From Burkholderia savannae (GTDB lineage Bacteria; Pseudomonadota; Gammaproteobacteria; Burkholderiales; Burkholderiaceae): DNA of 64,000 bases. The stretch lies in NCBI RefSeq assembly GCF_001524445.2, contig NZ_CP013418.1:372001-436000 (forward strand), in the 5' to 3' direction. Below are positions 18,931-27,781 of this stretch, in pieces (within the stretch, counting starts at the first letter, position 1; each line of letters starts with the position of its first letter). Below the pieces are notes generated by a model that was given only the letters and a program-made list of their open reading frames with translations, had not been told where the DNA came from and searched no databases. The position numbers and the translations under genes are program-made.

Positions 18931-20175
18931 ATGAGCCGCTACTCGATATTCAGCCTGTTTCGCAACGGCCTGTCGTATCACGAGAACTGGGAAAAGCAGT
19001 GGAAGAGCCCGGAGCCGAAGCGCGAGTACGACGTCGTGATCGTCGGCGGCGGCGGGCACGGCCTCGCGACCGCGTACTACCTCGCGAAGGAGCACGGCGT
19101 GACCAACGTCGCGGTGCTCGAGAAGGGCTGGATCGGCGGCGGCAACACCGCGCGCAACACGACGATCGTGCGCTCGAACTACCTGTGGGACGAATCCGCC
19201 GCGCTCTACGAGAAGGCGATGAAGCTGTGGGAAGGGCTCGCGCAGGACCTGAATTACAACGTGATGTTCAGCCAGCGCGGCGTGATGAACCTCGCGCACA
19301 CGCTGCAGGACGTGCGCGACACCGAGCGGCGCGTGAACGCGAACCGCCTGAACGGCGTCGATGCCGAGTTCCTGACGCCCGCGCAGATCAAGGAGATCGA
19401 GCCGACGATCAACCTGAACAGCCGCTATCCGGTGCTCGGCGCGTCGATCCAGCGGCGCGGCGGCGTCGCGCGGCACGACGCGGTGGCCTGGGGCTTCGCG
19501 CGCGGCGCGGACCGCGCGGGCGTCGACATCATCCAGAACTGCCAGGTGACGGGCATCCGCCGCGAAGGCGGCGCGGTGGTCGGCGTCGACACGGTGAAGG
19601 GCTTCATCAAGGCGAAGAAGGTCGCGGTGGTCGCGGCCGGCAACACGACGACGCTCGCCGACATGGCCGGCGTGCGGCTGCCGCTCGAAAGCCATCCGCT
19701 GCAGGCGCTCGTGTCGGAGCCGATCAAGCCCGTCGTGAACACGGTCGTGATGTCGAACGCGGTGCATGCGTACATCAGCCAGTCCGACAAGGGCGATCTC
19801 GTGATCGGCGCGGGCATCGATCAATACGCGGGCTTCGGCCAGCGCGGCAGCTTCCAGATCATCGAAGGCACGCTGCAGGCGATCGTCGAGATGTTCCCGG
19901 TGTTCTCTCGCGTGCGGATGAACCGCCAGTGGGGCGGTATCGTCGACGTGTCGCCGGACGCGTGCCCGATCATCAGCAAGACCGACGTGAAGGGCCTGTA
20001 CTTCAACTGCGGCTGGGGCACGGGCGGCTTCAAGGCGACGCCGGGCTCGGGCTGGGTGTTCGCGCACACGATCGCGCGCGACGAGCCGCATCCGCTCAAT
20101 GCGCCGTTCGCGCTCGAGCGCTTCTACAACGGCCACCTGATCGACGAGCACGGCGCGGCCGCCGTCGCGCACTGA
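18931..20175 (+). CDS. soxB: sarcosine oxidase subunit beta
   Basis: 414 residues, normal for the heterotetrameric enzyme. The FAD-binding motif is [20 protein letters not shown], followed by [21 protein letters not shown]-terminal landmarks are [20 protein letters not shown] and [20 protein letters not shown], typical of the DAO family. With SoxA, SoxD and SoxG it oxidises sarcosine to glycine; the methyl group passes to tetrahydrofolate. A block of four hairpin-forming repeats lies between this gene and soxD. Confidence 0.96.
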   Translation: MSRYSIFSLFRNGLSYHENWEKQWKSPEPKREYDVVIVGGGGHGLATAYYLAKEHGVTNVAVLEKGWIGGGNTARNTTIVRSNYLWDESAALYEKAMKLWEGLAQDLNYNVMFSQRGVMNLAHTLQDVRDTERRVNANRLNGVDAEFLTPAQIKEIEPTINLNSRYPVLGASIQRRGGVARHDAVAWGFARGADRAGVDIIQNCQVTGIRREGGAVVGVDTVKGFIKAKKVAVVAAGNTTTLADMAGVRLPLESHPLQALVSEPIKPVVNTVVMSNAVHAYISQSDKGDLVIGAGIDQYAGFGQRGSFQIIEGTLQAIVEMFPVFSRVRMNRQWGGIVDVSPDACPIISKTDVKGLYFNCGWGTGGFKATPGSGWVFAHTIARDEPHPLNAPFALERFYNGHLIDEHGAAAVAH

Positions 20176-20196
20176 CCGAACCACCGCGCACTGACG

Positions 20197-20391
20197 TGCA
20201 TGGGACCAGAGTAAAGCGCTGAAGCGCCAACGCTGGTCGACTGCGATGCATGGGATCGGGGTAAGCGCTGAAGCGCCAACGCTGGTCGACTGCGATGCAT
20301 GGGATCGGGGTAAGCGCTAAAGCGCCAACTCTGGTCGACTGCGATGCATGGGACCAGAGGTAAGCGCTAAAGCGCTAACTCTGGTCGACAG
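20197..20391. repeat. four tandem ~49-bp hairpin repeats between soxB and soxD
   Basis: Four units start with TGCATGGGA at 20197, 20247, 20296 and 20345 (spacing 50, 49, 49). Each contains AAGCGCT(g/a)AAGCGC, a self-complementary core. In units 1 and 4 the flanks also pair: ACCAGAG with CTCTGGT in unit 4, and the near match ACCAGAG with CGCTGGT in unit 1. In units 2 and 3 the left flank has become ATCGGGG. The last unit ends about 10 bp before the soxD ribosome site. The block is non-coding and could fold as a row of stem-loops in the operon mRNA. Confidence 0.85.
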
Positions 20392-20404
20392 AGGAGAACG
20401 AAAC

Positions 20405-20698
20405 ATGTTGCTGATCGAATGTCCGTGGTGCGGCCCGCGCGCCGAATCCGAATTCAGTTGCGGCGGCGAAGCCGATATCGCGCGCCCGCTCGACACGGAC
20501 AAGCTGTCCGACCGCGAATGGGGCGACTACCTGTTCATGCGCAAGAATCCGCGCGGCGCGCACCGCGAGCAATGGCTGCATGCGCAGGGCTGCCGCCGCT
20601 GGTTCGTCGCGCAGCGCGATACCGTCACTTACGAGTTTCAGGGCTACGAAACGTTCGGCGCAGCCGCCGCCAACGCAGCAGAGGACACGAGCAAATGA
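20405..20698 (+). CDS. soxD: sarcosine oxidase subunit delta
   Basis: 97 residues. The N-terminus MLLIECPWCGPRAESEFSCG holds the zinc-binding cysteines typical of SoxD (CPWCG and a later C), and the centre RKNPRGAHREQWLHAQGCRR has the conserved histidines. It is a small structural subunit of the heterotetramer. Its stop overlaps the soxA start by 4 bp (ATGA). The start follows an AGAGGAGAACG ribosome site just after the repeat block. Confidence 0.95.
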   Translation: MLLIECPWCGPRAESEFSCGGEADIARPLDTDKLSDREWGDYLFMRKNPRGAHREQWLHAQGCRRWFVAQRDTVTYEFQGYETFGAAAANAAEDTSK

Positions 20699-23600
20699 GC
20701 CAGAAAGACCGACTCGGCGCAGGCGGGCGCATCAACCGCGCACAGCCGCTCACCTTCACGTTCAACGGCCGCACGTATCAGGGCTTCCAGGGCGACACGC
20801 TCGCGTCCGCGCTGCTCGCGAACGGCGTACACTTCGTCGCGCGCAGCTTCAAGTATCACCGGCCGCGCGGGATCGTGACGGCGGGCGTCGACGAGCCGAA
20901 CGCCGTCGTGCAGCTCGAAACCGGCGCGTACACGGTGCCGAACGCGCGCGCGACCGAGATCGAGCTGTACCAGGGGCTCGTCGCGACGAGCGTGAACGCG
21001 AAGCCGTCCATCGAGCACGACCGGATGGCCGTGATGCAGAAGTTCTCGCGCTTCCTGCCGGCGGGCTTCTACTACAAGACGTTCATGTGGCCGCGCAACC
21101 TGTGGCCGAAGTACGAAGAGAAGATCCGCGAAGCGGCGGGCCTCGGCAAGGCGCCCGATACGCTCGACGCCGACCGCTACGACAAGCGCTACGCGCACTG
21201 CGACGTGCTCGTCGTCGGCGGCGGCCCGACGGGGCTCGCGGCCGCGCACGCGGCGGCCGTGAACGGCGCGCGCGTGATGCTCGTCGACGATCAGCGCGAG
21301 CTCGGCGGCAGCCTGCTCGCGAGCCGCGCGGAGATCGACGGCAAGCCCGCGCTGCAATGGGTCGAGAAGATCGAAGCGGAGCTCGCGAAGCTGCCCGACG
21401 TGACGATCCTCGCGCGCAGCACCGCGTTCGGCTATCAGGATCACAACCTCGTGACCGTCGTGCAGCGGCTCACCGACCATCTTCCGGTGTCGATGCGCAA
21501 GGGCACGCGCGAGCTGATCTGGAAGGTGCGCGCGAAGCGCGTGATCCTTGCCGCGGGCGCGCACGAGCGGCCGCTCGTGTTCGGCAACAACGACCTGCCG
21601 GGCGTGATGACCGCGTCGGCCGTGTCGACGTACATTCATCGCTACGGCGTGCTGCCGGGGCGCGTCGCGGTCGTCGCGACGAACAACGATCGCGGCTATC
21701 AGTGCGCGCTCGATCTCAAGGCGTGCGGCGCGAAAGTGACGGTCGTCGATGCGCGCTCGTCGACGCGCGGCGCGTTGCCCGCGGTCGCGAAGCGCAACGG
21801 CATCGCCGTGATGAGCGGCGCGGTCGTGTCGAGCGCGGCGGGCAAGCTGCGCGTCGCGTCGGTGGACGTCGCGTCGTACGCGAATGGCCGCTCGGGCGGC
21901 AAGATCGCGACGCTGCCGTGCGAGCTCGTCGCGATGTCGGGCGGCTTCAGCCCGGTGCTGCACCTGTTCGCGCAATCGGGCGGCAAGGCGCACTGGAACG
22001 ACGACAAGACGTGCTTCGTGCCCGGCAAGCCGGTGCAGGCGGAAGCGAGCGTCGGCGCGGCGGTGGGCGAGTTCGAGTTGTCGCGCGCGCTGCGGCTCGC
22101 GGTCGACGCGGGCGTGGCCGCGGCGAAGTCGACGGGTCTCGCCGCCGAGCGGCCGCCCGTGCCGAAGGTCGCCGAAGCTGTGGAGGACGCGCTGCTGCCG
22201 TTATGGCTCGCGAGCGGCGCGGACGCGGCGGTTCGCGGTCCGAAGCAGTTCGTCGATTTCCAGAACGACGTCGGCGCGGCCGACATCCTGCTCGCCGCGC
22301 GCGAAGGCTTCGAATCGGTCGAGCACGTGAAGCGCTACACGGCGATGGGCTTCGGCACCGATCAGGGCAAGCTCGGCAACATCAACGGGATGGCGATTCT
22401 CGCGCAGGCGCTCGGCAAGTCGATTCCGGAGACGGGTACGACGACGTTTCGCCCAAACTACACGCCGGTGTCGTTCGGCGCGTTCGCGGGCCGCGAGCTC
22501 GGCGATTTCCTCGATCCGGTACGCAAGACCTGCATCCACGAATGGCACGTCGAGCACGGCGCGCTGTTTGAGGACGTCGGCAACTGGAAGCGGCCGTGGT
22601 ATTTCCCGAAGAGCGGCGAGGATCTGCACGCCGCCGTGAAGCGCGAATGCCTTGCGGTGCGCAACGGCGTCGGCATGCTCGACGCATCGACGCTCGGCAA
22701 GATCGACATCCAGGGGCCGGACGCGGTGAAGCTCCTGAACTGGATGTACACGAACCCGTGGAACAAGCTCGAAGTCGGCAAGTGCCGCTACGGGCTGATG
22801 CTCGACGAGAACGGCATGGTGTTCGACGACGGCGTGACCGTGCGTCTCGGCGAACAGCATTTCATGATGACGACGACGACGGGCGGCGCGGCGCGCGTGC
22901 TCACGTGGCTCGAACGCTGGTTGCAGACGGAATGGCCGGACATGAAAGTGCGGCTCGCGTCCGTCACCGATCACTGGGCGACGTTCGCGGTGGTCGGGCC
23001 GAAGAGCCGCAAGGTCGTGCAGAAGGTGTGCAAGGACATCGATTTCGCGAACGATGCGTTCCCGTTCATGAGCTATCGCGACGGCACAGTCGCGGGCGCG
23101 AAGGCGCGCGTGATGCGCATCAGCTTCTCGGGCGAGCTCGCGTACGAAGTGAACGTGCCGGCGAACGCGGGCCGCGCGGTGTGGGAAGCGCTGATGGAAG
23201 CGGGCGCGGAATTCGACATCACGCCGTACGGCACCGAGACGATGCACGTGCTGCGCGCGGAGAAGGGTTACATCATCGTCGGTCAGGACACCGACGGATC
23301 GATCACGCCGTTCGATCTCGGGATGGGCGGGCTCGTCGCGAAGTCGAAGGATTTTCTCGGCCGCCGCTCGCTCACGCGCGCCGATACCGCGAAGAGCGGC
23401 CGCAAGCAGTTCGTCGGCCTGCTGACCGAGGACGCGCAGTACGTGCTGCCGGAAGGCGGCCAGATCGTCGAGGCAGACGCGGCCGCGCGCGCCGACGGCA
23501 CGATCGAGATGCTCGGCCACGTCACGTCGAGCTATTACAGCCCGATTCTGAAGCGCTCGATCGCGCTCGCGGTGGTGAAGGGCGGCCTGAGCAGGATGGG

Positions 23601-23703
23601 CGAGCGCGTCGCGGTTTCGCTCGCCAACGGCCGGCGCGTGGTCGCGACGATCTCGAGCCCGGTTTTCTACGACACCGAAGGGGTACGTCAGCATGTGGAA
23701 TGA
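20695..23703 (+). CDS. soxA: sarcosine oxidase subunit alpha
   Basis: 1002 residues, the usual size. The N-terminal ferredoxin-like region covers about 1-100 (LTFTFNGRTYQGFQGDTLAS). The NAD-binding Rossmann part includes VLVVGGGPTGLAAAHAAAVN. The C-terminal half (from about 600) is a GcvT-like aminomethyltransferase fold that binds tetrahydrofolate, with YGTETMHVLRAEKGYIIVGQ and FDLGMGGLVAKSKDFLGRRS. It carries the active channel of the tetrameric enzyme and overlaps soxG by 11 bp. Confidence 0.96.
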   Translation: MSQKDRLGAGGRINRAQPLTFTFNGRTYQGFQGDTLASALLANGVHFVARSFKYHRPRGIVTAGVDEPNAVVQLETGAYTVPNARATEIELYQGLVATSVNAKPSIEHDRMAVMQKFSRFLPAGFYYKTFMWPRNLWPKYEEKIREAAGLGKAPDTLDADRYDKRYAHCDVLVVGGGPTGLAAAHAAAVNGARVMLVDDQRELGGSLLASRAEIDGKPALQWVEKIEAELAKLPDVTILARSTAFGYQDHNLVTVVQRLTDHLPVSMRKGTRELIWKVRAKRVILAAGAHERPLVFGNNDLPGVMTASAVSTYIHRYGVLPGRVAVVATNNDRGYQCALDLKACGAKVTVVDARSSTRGALPAVAKRNGIAVMSGAVVSSAAGKLRVASVDVASYANGRSGGKIATLPCELVAMSGGFSPVLHLFAQSGGKAHWNDDKTCFVPGKPVQAEASVGAAVGEFELSRALRLAVDAGVAAAKSTGLAAERPPVPKVAEAVEDALLPLWLASGADAAVRGPKQFVDFQNDVGAADILLAAREGFESVEHVKRYTAMGFGTDQGKLGNINGMAILAQALGKSIPETGTTTFRPNYTPVSFGAFAGRELGDFLDPVRKTCIHEWHVEHGALFEDVGNWKRPWYFPKSGEDLHAAVKRECLAVRNGVGMLDASTLGKIDIQGPDAVKLLNWMYTNPWNKLEVGKCRYGLMLDENGMVFDDGVTVRLGEQHFMMTTTTGGAARVLTWLERWLQTEWPDMKVRLASVTDHWATFAVVGPKSRKVVQKVCKDIDFANDAFPFMSYRDGTVAGAKARVMRISFSGELAYEVNVPANAGRAVWEALMEAGAEFDITPYGTETMHVLRAEKGYIIVGQDTDGSITPFDLGMGGLVAKSKDFLGRRSLTRADTAKSGRKQFVGLLTEDAQYVLPEGGQIVEADAAARADGTIEMLGHVTSSYYSPILKRSIALAVVKGGLSRMGERVAVSLANGRRVVATISSPVFYDTEGVRQHVE

Positions 23704-24328
23704 AACGAGAAACGAGGCTTCGGCGGCGGCGCACGCGCAGGGCGGCGTGCGGCTCGAATCGCCGTTCGTCGGCGCGGGCGACGCGTTGAAGGCGTACGAC
23801 GCGCGCGCGTCGAAGAAATTCCTGTTCCGCGAACGGCCGTTCCTCGACCTCGTCAACGTGCGCGGCGAGCCGGGCGATCCCGCCTTCGTGCGCGCGTTCG
23901 AGCAGGCCGTCGGCTGCCGGCCGCCCGTGAAGCCGAACACGGTCGCGCGCAGCGCCGACTATGACGTGCTGTGGCTCGGCCCCGACGAATGGCTCGTGCG
24001 CTCGAACGGCGCGGTCGCGGCGGGCGCGCTCGCCGCGACGCTCGCGGAGGCGATGCAGGGGCTCTATGCGGCGGCCGTCGACGTCGGCAGCGGCTACACG
24101 ATCGTCGAAGTGAGCGGCGCGCGCGCGCGCGACGTGCTCGCGCGCGGCTGCCCGCTCGATCTGCATCCGCGCGCGTTCGGCGTCGGGCAGTGTGCGCAGA
24201 GCCATTACTTCAAGGCATCGATCACGCTCGTGCCGACCGGCGACGATTCGTTCGACATCGTCGTGCGGCGCAGTTTCGCCGATTACTTCTGCCGCATCAT
24301 GCTCGACGCGGCGACGCCGCTCGCCTGA
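23693..24328 (+). CDS. soxG: sarcosine oxidase subunit gamma
   Basis: 211 residues. The segment RERPFLDLVNVRGEPGDPAF and the family pattern DYDVLWLGPDEWLVRSNGA identify the GcvT-related gamma subunit. DVGSGYTIVEVSGARARDVL and RRSFADYFCRIMLDAA complete it. It binds the alpha and delta subunits. It begins inside the soxA end and finishes at the folB start with a TGATG junction, so all are likely translationally coupled. Confidence 0.94.
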   Translation: MWNETRNEASAAAHAQGGVRLESPFVGAGDALKAYDARASKKFLFRERPFLDLVNVRGEPGDPAFVRAFEQAVGCRPPVKPNTVARSADYDVLWLGPDEWLVRSNGAVAAGALAATLAEAMQGLYAAAVDVGSGYTIVEVSGARARDVLARGCPLDLHPRAFGVGQCAQSHYFKASITLVPTGDDSFDIVVRRSFADYFCRIMLDAATPLA

Positions 24329-24786
24329 TGAAACCCGTCGAGGCGCCGTTCGCGACGCTCGATCCGGCGCGCGCGCGCGGGCGCGGCTGGAGCGTGTTCG
24401 TCGACGCGCTGAAGGTGCCGGCGCGCATCGGCATTCATCCGCACGAGCACGCGGCGCCGCAGCCCGTCGTGCTCGACGCGCGGCTGGCCTATCGCCGCGA
24501 GCCGTCGGAGGCGAGCGGCGACGGCTGGATCGACTACGACGCGTATTGCGCGCGGATCGCGTCGTTCCTCGCGCACAAGCCGCACACGCGGTTGCTCGAG
24601 ACGCTCGCGCTCGAGATCGCCGTGCTGTCGTTCGACGAATGGCCGGCGCTCGACGCGCTGACGCTCGCGCTGCACAAGCCGAAGATCCGGCCGGGGACGA
24701 AGCGGGTCGGCGTCGAGCTAGACTGGACGCGCGCGGACCATGCGGCGTGGCGCGCGGCCGCGCGCGAGGCAGCCGCGCGCGGCTGA
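24328..24786 (+). CDS. folB: dihydroneopterin aldolase-like protein (FolB) at the end of the sarcosine operon
   Basis: 152 residues with the FolB pattern: VFVDALKVPARIGIHPHEHA, IDYDAYCARIASFLAHKPHT and LLETLALEIAVLSFDEWPAL, then VTLxxxKPK as LTLALHKPKIRPGTKRVGVE. FolB makes a pterin precursor of folate and tautomerises at the same site. Here it sits at the end of an enzyme operon whose reaction feeds one-carbon units into tetrahydrofolate. A second, dedicated pterin enzyme for the cofactor is plausible, but not shown. Its start overlaps the soxG stop. Confidence 0.85.
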   Translation: MKPVEAPFATLDPARARGRGWSVFVDALKVPARIGIHPHEHAAPQPVVLDARLAYRREPSEASGDGWIDYDAYCARIASFLAHKPHTRLLETLALEIAVLSFDEWPALDALTLALHKPKIRPGTKRVGVELDWTRADHAAWRAAAREAAARG

Positions 24787-24959
24787 GCGAACCGGCGCGC
24801 GCGGCCGGGTTGTCGCTTCGCGCGGCTTCGTGGTGTCGTGGCGGCGTGGCAGCGCAGCGCCGTCATCGCGCCGCTTCGTCATCGCGCATGTCGCGCGCAT
24901 CGTCGTCGTGACGTGCAATGCGCGCCACGCTGCGTTGTGCGCCCGATGCGCCCGATGCG

Positions 24960-25006
24960 CCCGGCGAGGCCGGCGCGCGCTGCGCACGCGCGCCGGCCTC
25001 GCCGGG
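24960..25006. terminator. 19-bp perfect GC stem-loop between convergent genes
   Basis: CCCGGCGAGGCCGGCGCGC (24960-24978) is fully complementary to 24988-25006, with a 9-nt loop. It lies between the end of the sarcosine operon and the end of the convergent small secreted protein gene, 8 bp from the latter's stop. There is no T-run on either side, so it may act as a strong bidirectional RNA hairpin rather than a classic intrinsic terminator. Confidence 0.7.
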
Positions 25007-25013
25007 CCGTGCA

Positions 25014-25481
25014 TCACGAGCAGGCCTTGCCGTGCGACGCGTGGAAGCCCTTCGCTTTCGCGGCCGCTTCCGACAGGTATTCGCCGTGCTTGGTCTTGCC
25101 GTAGTACTTGTCGGTCGCGCAGTGGTACACCTTCGTGTCGGTGTTCACCCACACCTGACCGGGCGCGCCGGCGCTCGCCGCGCTCTTCGTCGCGGCGGTC
25201 GCGCCCGGCGTGCCCGAGGCGGCGGCCGGAGCCGACGCCGCGGCGGCCGGCGCCGTCGCGGCCGATGCGCCGCTCGCCGCCGCGGCCTTCGATGCGCCGT
25301 ACCACGTCTTCAAGCCCTTATGGCCCGAGCATGCGCCTTTCTTCGACGCGCCGGAGTAGAGCGTGCCGTCCTTGCAAAGGCCGGTCGTGCCGGCGGGTGC
25401 GCTTGCCGGAGCTTGCGCGAAGCTGCTGATCGAGATGCACAGGCCGGCGGCGAGTGCCGAGAGAAGGGCGGTCTTTTTCAT
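25014..25481 (-). CDS. small secreted alanine-rich protein (DUF3761-like)
   Basis: 155 residues. The signal peptide MKKTALLSALAAGLCISISS is followed by a likely cleavage at FAQA. A first domain has CKDGTLYSGASKKGACSGHK then GLKTWYG, the DUF3761 pattern. A long alanine/serine-rich linker (about residues 64-105) leads to a second segment, VWVNTDTKVYHCATDKYYG, and a C-terminal cysteine. Four cysteines allow disulfides. The ATG follows an AGGAGTAG ribosome site. It is probably periplasmic. Role unknown. Confidence 0.82.
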   Translation of the reverse strand: MKKTALLSALAAGLCISISSFAQAPASAPAGTTGLCKDGTLYSGASKKGACSGHKGLKTWYGASKAAAASGASAATAPAAAASAPAAASGTPGATAATKSAASAGAPGQVWVNTDTKVYHCATDKYYGKTKHGEYLSEAAAKAKGFHASHGKACS

Positions 25482-25764
25482 TTCTACTCCTGACGATGTG
25501 GGGTTGGCGCGCGTCCACTTGCGTGAGCGTGTGTGCGCACGTTGCGACACGCGCGCAGCCCTGACGCAAAAGCATGCGCCAGTACCGACATTAACTCCCG
25601 GGTTCCGCGCCCGGTTGACACGCGAGCGCGCGAACGGCTCGGCAAAAGTGCAACCATGCGTGACAGGGTGTAACAGGCCGGCGCACGCGCGACAGGGCGG
25701 GCGGCGCGATCGTGAGATACTCGCCACCCTGCCGCGCTGCGGCCGTACATCGACGGGAGTCGCC

Positions 25765-26025
25765 GTGTTTGCGAGTTTTGAACCGACCCACACCGGATTT
25801 GTCGCGGAGATCGACGGCTGCCGATGCAGCATCGAGGGCGCGCCGTCGCCGATCGCCGATCGGATCGACTGGCGCTGGACCATCGCGCAGCCGGAGCCGG
25901 ACAATCTCGACGGCTCCGATCCTTTCAAATACGAAGTGCTGGCGACGGGCGAAACCGTGACGCCGCTGCAGGCCGAGCAGCAGATCGTCGCGTGGCTCGA
26001 AGCGCATCCGCCCGAGGACGCGTGA
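25765..26025 (+). CDS. small conserved-looking protein of unknown function
   Basis: 86 residues from a GTG preceded by GGGAGTCGCC. It reads FASFEPTHTGFVAEIDGCRC and later WRWTIAQPEPDNLDGSDPFK, ending in a helical, acidic tail (QAEQQIVAWLEAHPPEDA). Composition is balanced, unlike shadow frames. No domain is recognised. It sits alone between convergent neighbours. Confidence 0.6.
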   Translation: MFASFEPTHTGFVAEIDGCRCSIEGAPSPIADRIDWRWTIAQPEPDNLDGSDPFKYEVLATGETVTPLQAEQQIVAWLEAHPPEDA

Positions 26026-26053
26026 TCCGGCGCGCGGCCGCGCGCGTCGACGC

Positions 26054-26404
26054 TCAGGCCATCACGACATAGACCTTGCGCAGCGTCTCGCTGATTTCCC
26101 AGACGCCGGCGGTATCGGCCGGAAAGAACAGCGTGTCGCCCGCGCGGATCTCCACCGGCTCGCCGCCCGCCGGCGTGAACGTGCAGACGCCCGACAGGAC
26201 GTGCATCACCTCGGCGTTCGCGAGCTGCCGCTCGAAGCGGCCCGGCGAGCATTCCCACAGCCCGGTCTGATTGTCGCCCGCGCCTTCGAGCGGAATGTCG
26301 AGGCAGCGGGTGCGCGCGACGGTCGCGCCGAGCGGGCGCGCGACCGCGCCGGCATCGTCGAGCCCGGCGGCGCGGGCCGATTGCGATATGACGGTGATGG
26401 GCAT
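26054..26404 (-). CDS. cupin-domain protein
   Basis: 116 residues of the small cupin_3 type. GLWECSPGRFERQLANAEVM and HVLSGVCTFTPAGGEPVEIR supply the first strand pair. RAGDTLFFPADTAGVWEISE is the second motif, with tryptophan in place of a metal-binding histidine. The family often acts with amino acid or ureide catabolism. It is followed 63 bp upstream by the haloacid dehalogenase-like gene on the same strand, so the two may form an operon. Confidence 0.78.
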   Translation of the reverse strand: MPITVISQSARAAGLDDAGAVARPLGATVARTRCLDIPLEGAGDNQTGLWECSPGRFERQLANAEVMHVLSGVCTFTPAGGEPVEIRAGDTLFFPADTAGVWEISETLRKVYVVMA

Positions 26405-26467
26405 CTGGCGAATTCCGTGTGGTTCGTGTCGACGGGGAATTGAAAGGATTGCGCGGCGGCGCGCCGG

Positions 26468-27166
26468 TCAGCGGCCGGCATCGACCGCGTCCGCGAGCTC
26501 GGCGAGCGAGCGGAAGTGATAGTCGGGGCGGGTGATTTCGGATTCGATCGTGCCGCCCGAGCCCTGCTGAGCGTGCCGGCGCTCGATCCAGCACGTCGCG
26601 ATGCCGAGCCGCATCGACACGCCGATGTCGTGATACTGACTCTGCGCGACGTGCAGGTTGTCCTCCTGCCGATAGCCCCACGCGCCCTCGAAGCGGCCGC
26701 GCGCATACGCGAAGTAGCGCGGATCGGGCTTCTCGCAGAGCGCGTCGTCGCAGCTCAGCTCGAGATCGAACGGATGATCGAGCGTCGCCGCGAAATGTTC
26801 GAGCGCCCATCGCTGCGCATTCGTCATCGTCACCAGCTTGAAGTGCCGGCGCAGCCGCTTCAGCGCGTCGACCGAATCGGCGAACGCGGGCCAACGCGCG
26901 ACCGAGTCGCGAAAACCGCGAGCGGCCGCGTCGCCGCCGGGCAGGCCGAGCGCGGGCGCGACCGCGTGCCAGCAGCGGACGAGATCGTCGGGATACCACG
27001 TCGCGTTCGCGTGCTTGCGGGCGGCGCGGTAGGCGCGCAGGAAATCCTCGTCGGCGACGCGCGCGCCGGGCGCGACGTCGCGCACGTAGTCGAGCATGCC
27101 GCGCTCGAAATCGATCAACGTGCCGACGACGTCGAAGGTCAGGACTCTGAATCGGGTGAGGCTCAT
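26468..27166 (-). CDS. haloacid dehalogenase-like hydrolase (type II family)
   Basis: 232 residues from MSLTRFRVLTFDVVGTLIDF, where the nucleophile aspartate sits in DVVGTL. The cap follows. Motif II is VTMTNAQ, the motif III lysine is in CEKPDPRYFAYARG, and the motif IV acids lie around LHVAQSQYHDIGVSMRLGIA. The pattern resembles type II haloacid dehalogenases, but the aspartates of motif IV are partly replaced (AQSQYHDIG), so a phosphatase or other hydrolase is equally possible. Upstream codons before the chosen ATG look non-coding. Confidence 0.78.
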   Translation of the reverse strand: MSLTRFRVLTFDVVGTLIDFERGMLDYVRDVAPGARVADEDFLRAYRAARKHANATWYPDDLVRCWHAVAPALGLPGGDAAARGFRDSVARWPAFADSVDALKRLRRHFKLVTMTNAQRWALEHFAATLDHPFDLELSCDDALCEKPDPRYFAYARGRFEGAWGYRQEDNLHVAQSQYHDIGVSMRLGIATCWIERRHAQQGSGGTIESEITRPDYHFRSLAELADAVDAGR

Positions 27167-27286
27167 GGTGGATGGTGCTCGCTGGTTCGGGACGATGGGA
27201 AGCGTGACGTGGCCGGCGCGGCGATCGCACCGCGCGCGCCGACGTCCGATGCCGGCGACGGCGGCGCGGCCCGCATCGCGTATCAC

Positions 27287-27310
27287 GGATTCGCGGATTC
27301 GCGGATTCGC
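27287..27310. repeat. three-copy octamer repeat (GGATTCGC)
   Basis: Three perfect copies of GGATTCGC run in tandem in the divergent intergenic region upstream of the haloacid dehalogenase-like gene. Confidence 0.85.
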
Positions 27311-27506
27311 GCGTGGCGGCGGGCCCGCCGCATGTCGCGCCGGACATCGTTCGACGTGCGATCAGCTTAAGCGCTGACCATGTCGCGGCGATGCTGAAAT
27401 GGCCGGGCCGGACCGCAGCGAATGCCGAATTGCGGAGCGCGACCGGGGAAATGTGCCGAGCGGAAGGTTTCGTCGCGTCGGCGGAGCAGTGTGACGGAAA
27501 ATCGGC

Positions 27507-27646
<140 letters not shown>

Positions 27647-27781
27647 CGCACGATGCCGCTGATCCGCGCCGGCCGCGCATCCGTTCGGGCCGGTCGAGCC
27701 CGCTTGCCGAATAGGGCTTTCCGCCGTCACGGCGCGCTCCATTGTTACACTTGCGTCAACTTTCCTCTGCTGAAGCCCGCC

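Noticed and set aside
20197..20391. Possible CRISPR array
   Set aside because: The units are continuous with no distinct spacers and pair as hairpins.
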